A stretch of DNA of 64,000 nt from Treponema sp. UBA4267 (GCA_002395155.1 DGWD01000008.1:1-64000), one strand, 5' to 3'; numbered from the stretch's first letter, positions 8,409 to 18,025 are shown. A program made the numbers and translations. Notes: generated from the letters alone by a model not told the origin.

Positions 8409-9416
8409 ATGAGTAATAATATTGATAATATTAAAAAGATTGTTGAAAACTATAGATTAGAGGCTGCAAAAAGACTTGTTGGCCAGGAAAAATTAATTGA
8501 TGATATTTTAATTGCTTTTGTAGCCGGAGGCCATGTTCTTTTGGAAGGTGTTCCAGGGCTTGCAAAAACTCTTACCATAAAAACTGTTGCAGAATTATTA
8601 GGTCTTGATTTTAAACGAATTCAGTTTACACCAGACCTGCTCCCTGCTGATGTTACAGGAACTTTAATTTACGAACAGGGAAAAGGAACTTTTACAGTGC
8701 GTAAGGGGCCAATCTTTGGCAATATAATTCTTGCTGATGAAATTAACCGTGCACCTGCAAAAGTTCAATCTGCAATGCTTGAAGCTATGGAAGAAGGACA
8801 GGTTACAATTGGGGAACAATCCTACAAGCTTCCTAATCCATTTTTTGTTTTGGCTACACAAAACCCAGTTGAACAAGAAGGAACTTATAATCTACCAGAA
8901 GCCGAACTTGACCGTTTCCTTATGAAATTAGTTATCAGCTATCCTACTGCAGATAATGAAATTCAAATTGTAAAAACTGCCGGTAAAGCTCCATCTATCC
9001 CTGTAAATCAGGTTATAAGCCAGTGGGATATAGAAGCAATGAAAACTGCGGCAGATGCTGTTACCTGCGATGAAAAACTTCTTGAATATATTGTTTCGAT
9101 TTTGACTGTAACACGTCCAGAAGAAGCCAGCCACAAACAGCAGACTGGGCGAACAATTGTAAATACAACAAACACAAATGATATTACCCGTTATGTTCAT
9201 TTTGGAGCTTCTCCACGTGCGGGAATTGCAATGCTCCAGTGTGCAAAAGTTCATGCTCTTTTTGAAGGCCGTGACTTTGTTTTACCAGAAGATATTAAAT
9301 CCGTTGCTTTAAACGTTCTTAGACACAGATTGGTTTTATCATACGAAGCTGCGGCAGATAATGTTACGGCAGACGAAATAATTTCTCAGATTTTGGATTT
9401 TGTTCCAGTTCCTTAA
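8409..9416 (+). CDS. MoxR-family AAA+ ATPase (Bat operon)
   Basis: This cytosolic AAA+ chaperone-like ATPase typically works with DUF58 and VWA proteins to insert cofactors or assemble complexes at the membrane. Walker A is GVPGLAKT, Walker B is IILADEINRAP, and sensor 1 is LATQNPVEQEGTYNLPEAELDRF, all diagnostic of MoxR. With the ATG at 8409 the protein has 335 aa, the normal size. A TTG 39 bases upstream is in frame but lies inside the promoter, so it was rejected. There is no Shine-Dalgarno sequence. It heads a five-gene plus-strand operon with 39 bp to the DUF58 gene. Confidence 0.9.
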   Translation: MSNNIDNIKKIVENYRLEAAKRLVGQEKLIDDILIAFVAGGHVLLEGVPGLAKTLTIKTVAELLGLDFKRIQFTPDLLPADVTGTLIYEQGKGTFTVRKGPIFGNIILADEINRAPAKVQSAMLEAMEEGQVTIGEQSYKLPNPFFVLATQNPVEQEGTYNLPEAELDRFLMKLVISYPTADNEIQIVKTAGKAPSIPVNQVISQWDIEAMKTAADAVTCDEKLLEYIVSILTVTRPEEASHKQQTGRTIVNTTNTNDITRYVHFGASPRAGIAMLQCAKVHALFEGRDFVLPEDIKSVALNVLRHRLVLSYEAAADNVTADEIISQILDFVPVP

Positions 9417-9455
9417 GGTTATTCCTAAAGATTACAGAAGCAGGACTGAATACAA

Positions 9456-10352
9456 ATGCAGAAAAGTTATTTGGCCAATAATGACTCTTTATTAAAAAAA
9501 GCCTCTTACCTCCGAATAGTTGCCCGTGATTTGGCAGAAGGAATGAAATCTGGAAATTTCCGTTCCCTCTACCGTGGCCAGGGCGTTGAGTTTGAAGGAG
9601 TTAGGGAATATATCCGTGGTGATGATGTACGCAATATCGACTGGAACGTTACAGCCAGAATGGCCAACCCTTATGTAAAAGTTTTTGAAGAAGAAAGAGA
9701 ACTGCAAATCTTTTTGGTAGTAGACTCTTCAGAATCAATGCGTCTTGAATACAATAAAAAAACAAAATATTCGGTAGCGGCCGAAAGTGCTGCCTTAATC
9801 ACTATGGCGGCTGAATTAAATGCATGTCCGCTTGGTGCAGTTTTTTTTGACGGACAGATTCATTTTTCTTGCAAACCCCGAAGCGACAAACAAAATACCA
9901 TGAACATTTTACAACACCTGGACAAACTTCCAGAAGTTATGATAAAGGGCTCTGTTCTTGATTCAGCCTTAAACGGTGCTGGAAAACTTTTAAAGACCCG
10001 TTCTCTGGTTTTTGTTTTTTCTGATTTCAGATCTAGTGATTGGGAAAAGCCACTGCTTTCTCTGGCCCAAAAAAACGATGTAATTGCCATGAGACTGCAC
10101 GACCATAATGATGAAGAACTGCCAAAACTTGGAACCGTTGTTTTTGAGGACGTAGAAAGTGGCATAAAAATGGACCTTCCTTCATCATCTGAATATTTTA
10201 AGAAAGAATGGAAAGCTTACAACAATTCCCAAATTAATTTATGGCAGGCCTTTTGTATTAAACATGGAATTTTGCCAGTAGTTATGGATACCAAATATGA
10301 ACCTTTGCAAATTCTTAATCAGACTTTTGCACAGAAGGCTAAAATAAGATAG
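9456..10352 (+). CDS. DUF58 domain protein (Bat operon)
   Basis: The 298-aa soluble protein carries the DUF58 signature RGQGVEFEGVREYIRGDDVR followed by NIDWNVTARM (about residues 42-70). A VWA-like fold follows in which DSSESM (about residue 91) forms a MIDAS-type metal site. DUF58 proteins accompany MoxR ATPases and are thought to bridge the ATPase to membrane VWA proteins. The order MoxR, DUF58, VWA matches the Bat operons of spirochaetes and Bacteroidetes. It is translated from an ATG with AGGA about ten bases upstream, and a strong AGGAGG ribosome site for the next gene follows its stop codon. Confidence 0.88.
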   Translation: MQKSYLANNDSLLKKASYLRIVARDLAEGMKSGNFRSLYRGQGVEFEGVREYIRGDDVRNIDWNVTARMANPYVKVFEEERELQIFLVVDSSESMRLEYNKKTKYSVAAESAALITMAAELNACPLGAVFFDGQIHFSCKPRSDKQNTMNILQHLDKLPEVMIKGSVLDSALNGAGKLLKTRSLVFVFSDFRSSDWEKPLLSLAQKNDVIAMRLHDHNDEELPKLGTVVFEDVESGIKMDLPSSSEYFKKEWKAYNNSQINLWQAFCIKHGILPVVMDTKYEPLQILNQTFAQKAKIR

Positions 10353-10365
10353 GAGGAGCTGAGTT

Positions 10366-11277
10366 ATGGAAAATATTAAATCGCAGCAAATCCTTATTCC
10401 AAAAAAAGTATATATTGGCGATACAGCAGAACTGCGTTGTACTTTTAATAGCAGTGAACTTAAATTCAAGCAGCTGACAATGAATGGAAGTGTAGAAATT
10501 AACACCGAAGTTTTTACACAAGCCCTGGATGCTAATGATTTTGAAGTTTCCAAACTGGAACTTTTTCCTGTTGGCGTAAACTACTATCAGCTTTCTATAA
10601 CTTTTAAGGCATGGAAAACCGGAAATATACAGTTTCCTTCGATAAAAATTGGTGATACAGAACTTTTATTTGAACCGGTAAATATTGTTTCTATAACTGA
10701 ACAAAATAAAATTTCTTCATTAAAAGAAAATATGGATCCTCTTTTGCTGCCGGGAACTGCCTACAAGCTTTACGGAGCCTTAATCATTTTTGTTTTGCTT
10801 TTAATACTTGCAATCAGAATTATTGTAAAACGAAAAAAAATAATGTTCTTTATCCATAATCAGCAGCTGTTAAGAAAATATAAAAAAAATAAAAAACTCA
10901 GCCTGAAAAAATTAAAGGCCTTAATAAACAATAAAGAAGCCGCTCTTTCTGATAAAGATTTTGCACAGGCCTACCAGCACATTTTAAGAAATTACCTGGA
11001 AACCCGTTTTGACTTTCCTTTTACAAAGGCTGCAACATCTGAATTTTCAAAAGGCTTTTTTCAGGTAACAAATAATCTTTTATCTGAAGATAAGGAAAAC
11101 GCCTTTGCAAATATTGCAGCTTCATTTGTAAGAAGTGACTATATCCGCTACAGCAAAAATGCCACTTTTAAAACTGATGAAAGAGAAAATCTGATTGAAT
11201 CCGCAATCACAAATATTGAAACGCTTGAACGAATAGAAAAGGAAGATAAAGATTCAAAAGGAGAAAGTAATGCCTAA
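10366..11277 (+). CDS. Single-pass membrane protein of the Bat operon
   Basis: The protein has 303 aa and I do not recognise a named family. Residues 1-120 are a beta-rich domain without a signal peptide. One transmembrane helix (about 136-153, LYGALIIFVLLLILAIRIIV) and a Lys/Arg-rich cytosolic helical domain follow. The tail contains AYQHILRNYLETRFDFPFTKA, which resembles the cytoplasmic tail of DUF4381-like Bat proteins. It has the best ribosome site in the operon (AGGAGG). Its stop overlaps the start of the VWA fusion gene by 8 bp, so the two are translationally coupled. A structural role beside the VWA proteins is inferred from context only. Confidence 0.7.
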   Translation: MENIKSQQILIPKKVYIGDTAELRCTFNSSELKFKQLTMNGSVEINTEVFTQALDANDFEVSKLELFPVGVNYYQLSITFKAWKTGNIQFPSIKIGDTELLFEPVNIVSITEQNKISSLKENMDPLLLPGTAYKLYGALIIFVLLLILAIRIIVKRKKIMFFIHNQQLLRKYKKNKKLSLKKLKALINNKEAALSDKDFAQAYQHILRNYLETRFDFPFTKAATSEFSKGFFQVTNNLLSEDKENAFANIAASFVRSDYIRYSKNATFKTDERENLIESAITNIETLERIEKEDKDSKGESNA

Positions 11278-13744
11278 TTTTCAAAATCCTGCAGCTTTTA
11301 TTTTACTTCTTACAATTCCTCTTATTTACATTCTCAGAGCCTTTAAAATTTTTAACAAGGTTTCTTTTCCTGCCGTTTTGGCAGACTGGAAAGGCAAACA
11401 GTTTGAATGGAAAGGTCGTTCCCATAAGTTTTTTTCAATACTGGCAAAAATCTGCCTTATCATAGGTTATGTAATTGTAATTGCAGCTTTTGCAGATCCT
11501 GTACTTTCCCACCAGGAAAAAGTTTACACAAGCCTTGGAACAGACCTTGTTTTTGTTGTAGATACAAGTCCTTCTATGGCCGCAAAAGATGTAAATGGCG
11601 AAATGCGTCTGGAAGCTGCTAAAAAATCAATTGCAAGTCTTTCGCAAATACACGATGGCTATAGATTTGGAATTGTTGCTTTGGGAAGTAATGCCAGTGT
11701 TCTAGTTCCCCCAACATCAGACTCTATTTATTTTTCGGAATGCCTTAATAAACTAAGTGTTGGCATGATGGGAAACGGTTCAGCTATTGGTGATGGACTG
11801 AGCACTGCAATTTGCCATCTTGTTTCTTCATCTGCACCTAAAAAATGTATAGTTTTGCTAACTGATGGAGAAAACAACGCCGGAGAAATTCACCCTGAAA
11901 CAGCAGCAAAATTAGCCCAGGAAAATGAAATTACAATTTATGTACTTGGACTTGGTTCTAAGGGAAATGTTCCAATTGAATACACTGACCCAATTACAGG
12001 AAAAGAATGGTTCGGCCATCTTGATTCAGATTTTTCTTCTGCATCCCTAAAAAAAATTGCAAATATTGGAAATGGACGCTATTTCGAAGCTAGAACTATT
12101 GAAGAGCTTGGTGCAACTTTATCTACCGTTGCAAAAATAGAAAACATTACCCAACACTTTACCTATAAAACTGTAAACACAACCTACTATCAGAAATTTT
12201 TATTTATTGCGATGATTTTATTTGCCATAGCCTGGTTTATAAAACGCCTACTTCTAAAAGAAATGATTTGTTACCGCTATAAAAAAATTTTATGGCTCAG
12301 AACAGCCTTTCTTTCTTTCTGTCTGGTTATGCTGATTTTGGCTTATAAAGGACTTACATGGGGAACATACCTTGTGCCAGTTCAAAAAAATGGAACTGCA
12401 GTTTCCATGGTTTTTGATATTTCAAACAGCATGATGGCCAAGGACGGACCTAACGGAAGTACCAGACTTGGGGCAGCAGGCCTTTACGCAGAAAAACTTC
12501 TTTCTAAAATGCCAGGAATTTCTTCTTCGGTTGTTTTGGCTAAGGGTGATGGAGTTGTGGCAATTCCTCTTACAGAAGACAGAGCCCTTATTGAATCGCT
12601 ACTGGAAGTTTTAAATCCTAAGCTTATGACCGTTCCTGGTTCCAGTCTTGGAAAAGGAATTTTGAAAGCAACAAAAACATTTCCTAACAATTATTCTGCT
12701 GCAGGCCGGATTTGGGTTTTTACAGATGGAGAAGAAACCGACGGTCAGCTGGAAAGTGCTTTTACAGAATGTCTTAGAAAGGGTATTCCGGTAACAATAA
12801 TTGGTTTTGGACAGGAGAAGGAATCTAGAGTTATTGCAGGAGATGGAAAAACTGAAGTTTACACTGCCCTGCGTCCGGTAGAAATTAACAATGCAATTCA
12901 AAGTGCCTACGATAAGTTCCACTTTTTTAAAAATCAGGCAGAAATTAATTATATAAATTCCAACGACAAGGGTTCTGCAATAAAACTTTTATCTCAACTT
13001 AAACTATCATCTCAGGAAAATTTAATAACTTCTTATGAAGCAAAACCTGTACCACGCTATAAACTCTTTTTATTCTTAGCGATTCTTTCTTTTATTATGA
13101 GTTATATCATTACGGAAATGGATTTTTCACGTTTTTTTAAAAACCACAAACTTGTAGCCTCTAGTCTTTGTATTTTTTCTCTCATCTTTTCTGGCTGTTC
13201 AAATAAGACCTGGAAAATTTTAGATGGAAGCCGTGCTTATCAGGCAAAACAATACAGACGTTCTGTATCCCGTTTTATGGATGTTATGGAAGATGCCCAG
13301 CAGGAAGAAAACAGTGAAATATTGAACTATTGTCTTTATGATTTAGGAACAGCCTATCTGATGCTGGGAGAAGATCAGGCAGCCATGCAAAGGTTATTAG
13401 AAATTTCTGAAGATGCTTCTGATGAACTAAGATATGCGGCCTTTTACAATGCGGGAATAATTTCGCACAAGAATCAAAATTACGAAGAAGCTCGGGAATA
13501 TTTTAAAAAGGCCATTGAAATTGACAACACAAGGGTTGATGCAAAGATTAACATGGAATTATCTATGCAGATGACCGAAAGCAAGGTAAAACAAAAGGAA
13601 AGCCAGGCAAAACCTGCTAATCAGGAGGAAGAAAAACTACCTGACATAGAAAATGCCATATTCCAGCACATAAAGGAGAATGATCAAAAGCAATGGAAAA
13701 ACAGCGAATCAAATCAGACTCAAAATCTTGCCGAAGATTATTAA
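11270..13744 (+). CDS. BatA-BatB-BatC fusion: two VWA domains plus TPR
   Basis: The 824-aa inner-membrane protein fuses three normally separate Bat proteins. BatA-like part: two TM helices (about 9-26 and 57-76), VWA domain with MIDAS DTSPS at 98-102 and LLTDGENN near 200, and TM about 310-326. BatB-like part: TM about 343-359, second VWA with DISNS at 383-387 and VFTDGEETDG near 485, and TM about 597-613. BatC-like part: residues 625-643 look like a buried lipoprotein signal (KNHKLVASSLCIFSLIFSGC), then TPR repeats (about 650-770) and a charged tail. Both MIDAS sites keep DxSxS, so both domains should bind metal. The last 52 bp overlap the BatD gene in another frame. Confidence 0.87.
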   Translation: MPNFQNPAAFILLLTIPLIYILRAFKIFNKVSFPAVLADWKGKQFEWKGRSHKFFSILAKICLIIGYVIVIAAFADPVLSHQEKVYTSLGTDLVFVVDTSPSMAAKDVNGEMRLEAAKKSIASLSQIHDGYRFGIVALGSNASVLVPPTSDSIYFSECLNKLSVGMMGNGSAIGDGLSTAICHLVSSSAPKKCIVLLTDGENNAGEIHPETAAKLAQENEITIYVLGLGSKGNVPIEYTDPITGKEWFGHLDSDFSSASLKKIANIGNGRYFEARTIEELGATLSTVAKIENITQHFTYKTVNTTYYQKFLFIAMILFAIAWFIKRLLLKEMICYRYKKILWLRTAFLSFCLVMLILAYKGLTWGTYLVPVQKNGTAVSMVFDISNSMMAKDGPNGSTRLGAAGLYAEKLLSKMPGISSSVVLAKGDGVVAIPLTEDRALIESLLEVLNPKLMTVPGSSLGKGILKATKTFPNNYSAAGRIWVFTDGEETDGQLESAFTECLRKGIPVTIIGFGQEKESRVIAGDGKTEVYTALRPVEINNAIQSAYDKFHFFKNQAEINYINSNDKGSAIKLLSQLKLSSQENLITSYEAKPVPRYKLFLFLAILSFIMSYIITEMDFSRFFKNHKLVASSLCIFSLIFSGCSNKTWKILDGSRAYQAKQYRRSVSRFMDVMEDAQQEENSEILNYCLYDLGTAYLMLGEDQAAMQRLLEISEDASDELRYAAFYNAGIISHKNQNYEEAREYFKKAIEIDNTRVDAKINMELSMQMTESKVKQKESQAKPANQEEEKLPDIENAIFQHIKENDQKQWKNSESNQTQNLAEDY

Positions 13745-15084
13745 TTATTTTAGCTCAAACGGTATTTTTTATAACAGGCCTTTTTTCTCAAAATCTGACT
13801 CTTGCAGAAATTAACCAGTTACAGGTTGTTCCTGCAGACAATCAATCTCTTTTTACAAAAACGGATCTCAAGTTTGAAGTTTCTGTTCCAAAAGTAAAAC
13901 CTTCACAAATTCAAGTACTGTCCACAAATCTTCCTGCAGACATAAATTTTAAAACAGTTCGCAAGGTTCAAGATTACGAAAACGGAGGAACAAAGATAGA
14001 AGTCTGGTACACCTTTGACAAGTCTGGAACTTATAAGCTTCCAAGACTTCCACTTATGATTCAGAACAAACTCAGAAACATTCCTTTCCTAGAAATTACC
14101 GTTACTGATGACCCTTCAAAACAAATTCCAAAAATGCTGATAATATTTGATAACGGATATAGATTAAGTTCCAGCGATGAACCACCTTCAAAAGCGGCTT
14201 TTGCATGCAAACTGGGAGCAAAACTTACATTTACTGTTTATCTGCAATACTCAACTCAGCTGGTACAATTCAACTGGGACCTTCCAAAAGATTCCATTTT
14301 CACCCAAACAGAAACTTTCGAGTTTACAGAAGTTAAATACCGCGAAAAAAAATATAGTCACGATTTAATTCCTGTTGCAACTTTTGAATGGATTGGTTTA
14401 ACCACCGGTGAAAAAGAATTACCAAAAATTAAGATTACAGCAACAGGTTATAACGGATACAGAAATGAACTGCTGCTACCAAAATTAATAATTAATTTTA
14501 CCCAGGGAAGTCTGGAAACAGAAGATTCTAAAGAAGCTATTTTTTCTTCCGCTTTCACAACAACTGACACACAGGAAGAAACTGGAAATAGTCTGGAAAT
14601 TACAGATAAACTTTGCCAGGATTTAGCAAACCTTTATTCGCAGGAAAGAAAAGCACTTTTTTCTTATACAAATATCAAAAAAGAAAGAATCAATTTGGAA
14701 ACAGAATTAGGACTTCCATCTACCAGCTCTGGCAATTATTCAATTTTGTGGTTACTTGGTTCTTTAGTTTTCACCCTTGCAGTTCTTGTGTTCTTTATCA
14801 TTTCTATAAAAAAACATCATTTAATCAGAGTGTTAATTTTTGGAACTGCTATGCTTATTGGTATTGTTTCTATTTTCTATTCAATTGGACAAAGAATGCA
14901 TACTTTTGGCATTTGTAAAGGCTGTTCAATTTCTTCTGTACCAGAAGTTTCTGCCGAAGCCATTTCTGAAATAAGTGCAGGAAACCTTGTAGAAATTACC
15001 GAAAAAGCAGGCAAATGGTATTACATTGAATTGGGACAAACCGGTGGCTGGTGTTTGCAAGATAATATTATTTTAATAAAATAA
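13693..15084 (+). CDS. BatD-like protein with C-terminal SH3-like domain
   Basis: The 463-aa protein has an N-terminal signal sequence (about 15-33, RRLLIILAQTVFFITGLFSQ). A long periplasmic beta-sandwich region of BatD type follows (LTFTVYLQ..., FEWIGLTTGEKELPKIKI). Two adjacent TM helices (about 353-371 and 378-397) come next, then a C-terminal segment ending GNLVEITEKAGKWYYIELG and GGWCLQD that reads as a bacterial SH3 domain. SH3 domains of this kind are normally found in BatE, so this gene appears to combine BatD and the BatE SH3 part. The start lies within the preceding gene (52-bp overlap), with GGAG about 14 bases upstream, so coupling is likely. Confidence 0.75.
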   Translation: MEKQRIKSDSKSCRRLLIILAQTVFFITGLFSQNLTLAEINQLQVVPADNQSLFTKTDLKFEVSVPKVKPSQIQVLSTNLPADINFKTVRKVQDYENGGTKIEVWYTFDKSGTYKLPRLPLMIQNKLRNIPFLEITVTDDPSKQIPKMLIIFDNGYRLSSSDEPPSKAAFACKLGAKLTFTVYLQYSTQLVQFNWDLPKDSIFTQTETFEFTEVKYREKKYSHDLIPVATFEWIGLTTGEKELPKIKITATGYNGYRNELLLPKLIINFTQGSLETEDSKEAIFSSAFTTTDTQEETGNSLEITDKLCQDLANLYSQERKALFSYTNIKKERINLETELGLPSTSSGNYSILWLLGSLVFTLAVLVFFIISIKKHHLIRVLIFGTAMLIGIVSIFYSIGQRMHTFGICKGCSISSVPEVSAEAISEISAGNLVEITEKAGKWYYIELGQTGGWCLQDNIILIK

Positions 15085-15117
15085 GGAAATAATTTATTAA
15101 ATTATTGAGGTGTTTTT

Positions 15118-15681
15118 ATGGACATGGGAGATATTTTAGCACAGTGGGATAATATCCAATCTGATAAAGTAAAAAAGCAAAAGGAAAGCGGGAAAAATAC
15201 CGTTTCGCACAAAAAGGCAAACGCCCCTACTCCAGAAGAAAAAGCCCTTGCAAAAGAAAAAGATTTTGAAGCAAAACTTCGAGCCGAAAACTCCAAAGAA
15301 ATAAATCCAATGGAACTATGGCTTAGAAGATATGGAACAATAGACAAAGATAAACTTGCCGAAGATCAGTATGAAAGAACAAAGGAACAGGACAGAAACT
15401 ACATACTGAACATGAAGCCAGAGGCCCGTTTAGACCTGCATGGCTTACACCAGGACGAAGCCCGTGTAAAACTGGATTCTTTTATTACAGATTGCTGCCG
15501 AAAAGGACTTCGTAAAGTAATTATCATTCATGGAAAAGGCATTCATACTACAGGAACAGACCCTGTTCTTGGTGAACTTGTAAGAAAATTCATTGAACAC
15601 GATAAACGTTGTGGCAGTTCAGGCCATCCTAAAACCAAGCAGGAAGGCGGAAGTGGTGCAACCTGGGTTATTCTAAAGTAA
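15118..15681 (+). CDS. Smr-domain protein
   Basis: The 187-aa protein has a charged, Lys-rich helical N-terminal half (1-95). The C-terminal Smr domain contains the LDLHGLHQDEARVKLDSFI motif, the IIHGKGIHT motif and a terminal GGSGATWVILK. Smr domains nick DNA or cleave RNA, and stand-alone bacterial forms have been tied to ribosome rescue and recombination control. The start has GAGG eight bases upstream; a second ATG two codons later is equally possible. It lies 33 bp after the Bat operon. Its 3' end overlaps the convergent EEP-nuclease gene by 9 bp. Confidence 0.85.
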   Translation: MDMGDILAQWDNIQSDKVKKQKESGKNTVSHKKANAPTPEEKALAKEKDFEAKLRAENSKEINPMELWLRRYGTIDKDKLAEDQYERTKEQDRNYILNMKPEARLDLHGLHQDEARVKLDSFITDCCRKGLRKVIIIHGKGIHTTGTDPVLGELVRKFIEHDKRCGSSGHPKTKQEGGSGATWVILK

Positions 15682-16689
15682 AGTCAAAATACCAACCAGG
15701 GGCAAATGGTCTGAATAGCCTTCTCCACTATAAAGTTTATAGGCCTTGGGTACGTAATTATTTGCGGCCCAGGGTGATGTAGCTCTTGGACTAAAAGCCG
15801 AAAATTTAATATTCCCCAGAACAAAAATATGATCAATACGTTCCCAATTTTTATCATAGTAGTAGGAACCAATTTCTGTAGTATAAGCACCAGAACTATC
15901 CAGCCAAGGTGAATACAGTTCCAAATTATTTTTTGTTCCTCGGAATACCATGTTTTCAGACTTATCTCCATTATTGAACTTGCACACAAATTCCTTTACA
16001 TCTCTGTTAAAGTCTCCACATAGAACGCAAATCACATCCTGATTAGAATTAATTAAATCTGTTATCCGGTCTACCAAAACAGATTCCTGCCAGTCCCTCC
16101 AAATCTCGCTGGCTTCTTCTCCAGATGACTTAGACTTCCAGTGATTGGCAAAAATCACCAGATTCTTATTTTCCAGTAAAACAGAAACTTGTATTAAAGG
16201 TCTGGACGACGGCTGAGCCTGACTCTGAGTTTTAATATTCATTGAATGAACTTTCATTTCTCCCAGCTGGTATTTAGAAAAAACTGCACACCCAATAGCA
16301 GAACCTTCCTCTTTTGCAAAACAGGCATAAGACCAGTTTTTTCCATGGCTCCAGTTATTTCCCGCAAACTGATTTGCAATATCCTGAACCACAGAAGCAT
16401 TTTCTATTTCTTCCAGAACGACAATGTCTGTATCCAATGCGGTCATAACCTCGCACAATCGACTCAAACGAGTCAAATATTTTTCCTGAGACCATTTAGC
16501 CAGATTTTGAAAATCTTCGTATTCAGTACCATCACATTCTGAATCAAAAAAAGTCTGGGCGTTCCAGCATGAAAATGATATAGAAACATTCTCAGAAGAT
16601 TGAAGTCCATCTGAATTACTAGAAAACGTTGAAAATTGATTACATGCCGTCAGCAATAAAAATGAAAATAAGATAACTAAATTTCGCAT
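15673..16689 (-). CDS. Endonuclease/exonuclease/phosphatase family lipoprotein
   Basis: The 338-aa protein has a lipoprotein signal (MRNLVILFSFLLLTAC, lipobox LLTAC), so it acts outside the cytoplasm. The EEP fold is shown by FSCWNAQTFFD, DIVVLEEIENASVV (metal-binding Glu), FANHWKSKSSG, VLCGDFNRD (Asp/Asn pair), RIDHIFVLG and the terminal GYSDHLPLVGIL (catalytic His). This set fits a secreted DNase I-like nuclease or a phosphodiesterase. Substrate cannot be assigned; nutrient scavenging of extracellular nucleic acid is a reasonable inference. A GAGG ribosome site precedes the ATG. It is the last gene after the adenine methyltransferase on the minus strand. Confidence 0.85.
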   Translation of the reverse strand: MRNLVILFSFLLLTACNQFSTFSSNSDGLQSSENVSISFSCWNAQTFFDSECDGTEYEDFQNLAKWSQEKYLTRLSRLCEVMTALDTDIVVLEEIENASVVQDIANQFAGNNWSHGKNWSYACFAKEEGSAIGCAVFSKYQLGEMKVHSMNIKTQSQAQPSSRPLIQVSVLLENKNLVIFANHWKSKSSGEEASEIWRDWQESVLVDRITDLINSNQDVICVLCGDFNRDVKEFVCKFNNGDKSENMVFRGTKNNLELYSPWLDSSGAYTTEIGSYYYDKNWERIDHIFVLGNIKFSAFSPRATSPWAANNYVPKAYKLYSGEGYSDHLPLVGILTLL

Positions 16690-16762
16690 AAAAAAACCTC
16701 AGCTATATAATTGCCTCAATATGCGATTTTTACCAAAAATTCAGATTTTTTTTTGCAAATTT

Positions 16763-17929
16763 TTAAAAAATATTCTTTTTTACCAGGAAGAGATACTCTT
16801 TTACATGAATATCGCGACCACTAAGATTTCTAGAGCCCCGAAATGTATTGTATTCAGATTCAAGAACCTGAACTTTCCCACAAGAAGAAAGCAAGTCAAT
16901 CATTTCATCTTTACTTATAAAACCTTCGGAATTAAAAGACACAAGAAGATATTTTGCCTTTACCTCTTTGACTAGCTGGGCAAAAACCTCCATCACCTTT
17001 TTTTTCTTATTATAAGCAGAACGATTCCAGTCCTTTGGAATTCCAGAAACCCTGCTGATTTTTTCCAAATCAGGCCTTTTATATTCAGCAAGAAGATTAA
17101 GCATAAAATAATTTGAGCCATAAGGATGCTGATTATAAGGCGGATCAAAATAGGCCAAATCAAAACATCCATTATCAAGCTGGTCATAATCATAAAGTTG
17201 AGGATTGTAGATTAAGTCATTTGCATTTTGATTAAAAACCCTGCTCTTACAGTTAAAATTTGAAAAAACAGGAAAAGGAAGCTGGATTTTTCCCATAATT
17301 CTGGAAAGGGCATTTTTACCATTTCCACCAAATTGACCGGTACCAGTTTTAGAGTTTTTATAAAAGCCCTTAAAAATGCCTGCTGTGTTTGCATGAATTG
17401 AAGCTTCTGACAAAAGAGGAGCAATAAAAAAATCTCTGTATGAATCATCTACTTCTTTATCAATTAGCTGACGGGCAATATCTAAATAGCGGGCATTGTA
17501 GTTTGTGTAAAAGCAACGGTCGCCTTTTTGAATGTTGTTTTCGTCTGAAGGAGAATAAAGTTCTGTAATAAAGCCTGGACAAGTAGGATTTTTGGCAATT
17601 TCATCATCAATTTTGTCTGTTAAAGTGTGATGAAGAGACTGCAATTTTTCCAAATCTATATCACTTTTATTGGTCAAATAACAACGGCTAATAATGGAAG
17701 CATAAACTTCCAAATCATTTACGGTTATTGATGAAGAAAAACGCTTAAGATAACGACTAACTATTCCTGAGCCTGCAAAAATATCCAGACAATTGAGTTT
17801 TTCTTTTCCAAGGTCTTTCTGAACCAGACTCAAGGCCTTACCAATAAAATCCAGGAGGGCACGCTTATTTCCTATATAAGTTATGAGTTGAGACTGTAAA
17901 TATTCCGGATTTTCACAAAGAATGGCCAA
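16763..17929 (-). CDS. Type II DNA adenine methyltransferase, orphan
   Basis: The 388-aa N6-adenine methyltransferase has SAM motif I LDIFAGSGIVSRYL near residue 48 and catalytic DPPYNQHPYG near 240. A D12-class N-terminal motif ITYIGNKRALLDFI precedes them (motif order I then IV). It resembles the methylase domains of type IIS systems such as FokI and HgaI. No endonuclease gene is adjacent, so it may be solitary and act in regulation or protection. The start appears to be TTG, preceded a few bases upstream by an unusual GTGGGGGG; no in-frame ATG fits better. The specificity cannot be read from the sequence. Confidence 0.85.
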   Translation of the reverse strand: MAILCENPEYLQSQLITYIGNKRALLDFIGKALSLVQKDLGKEKLNCLDIFAGSGIVSRYLKRFSSSITVNDLEVYASIISRCYLTNKSDIDLEKLQSLHHTLTDKIDDEIAKNPTCPGFITELYSPSDENNIQKGDRCFYTNYNARYLDIARQLIDKEVDDSYRDFFIAPLLSEASIHANTAGIFKGFYKNSKTGTGQFGGNGKNALSRIMGKIQLPFPVFSNFNCKSRVFNQNANDLIYNPQLYDYDQLDNGCFDLAYFDPPYNQHPYGSNYFMLNLLAEYKRPDLEKISRVSGIPKDWNRSAYNKKKKVMEVFAQLVKEVKAKYLLVSFNSEGFISKDEMIDLLSSCGKVQVLESEYNTFRGSRNLSGRDIHVKEYLFLVKKNIF

Positions 17930-18025
17930 AGAAGCCCCCCACTTTTTCTACTTAAAAGTCAGTTTATCTTAAGTCGGAAAAACTTGCAAATAGACCTTGT
18001 TTGGAGCTGCGTGATATCAGCATAT

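Noticed and set aside
16721..16975. Small plus-strand frame antisense to the methyltransferase 3' end
   Set aside because: The composition is Phe/Lys-rich, there is no ribosome site, and most of it overlaps a well-supported gene on the other strand.
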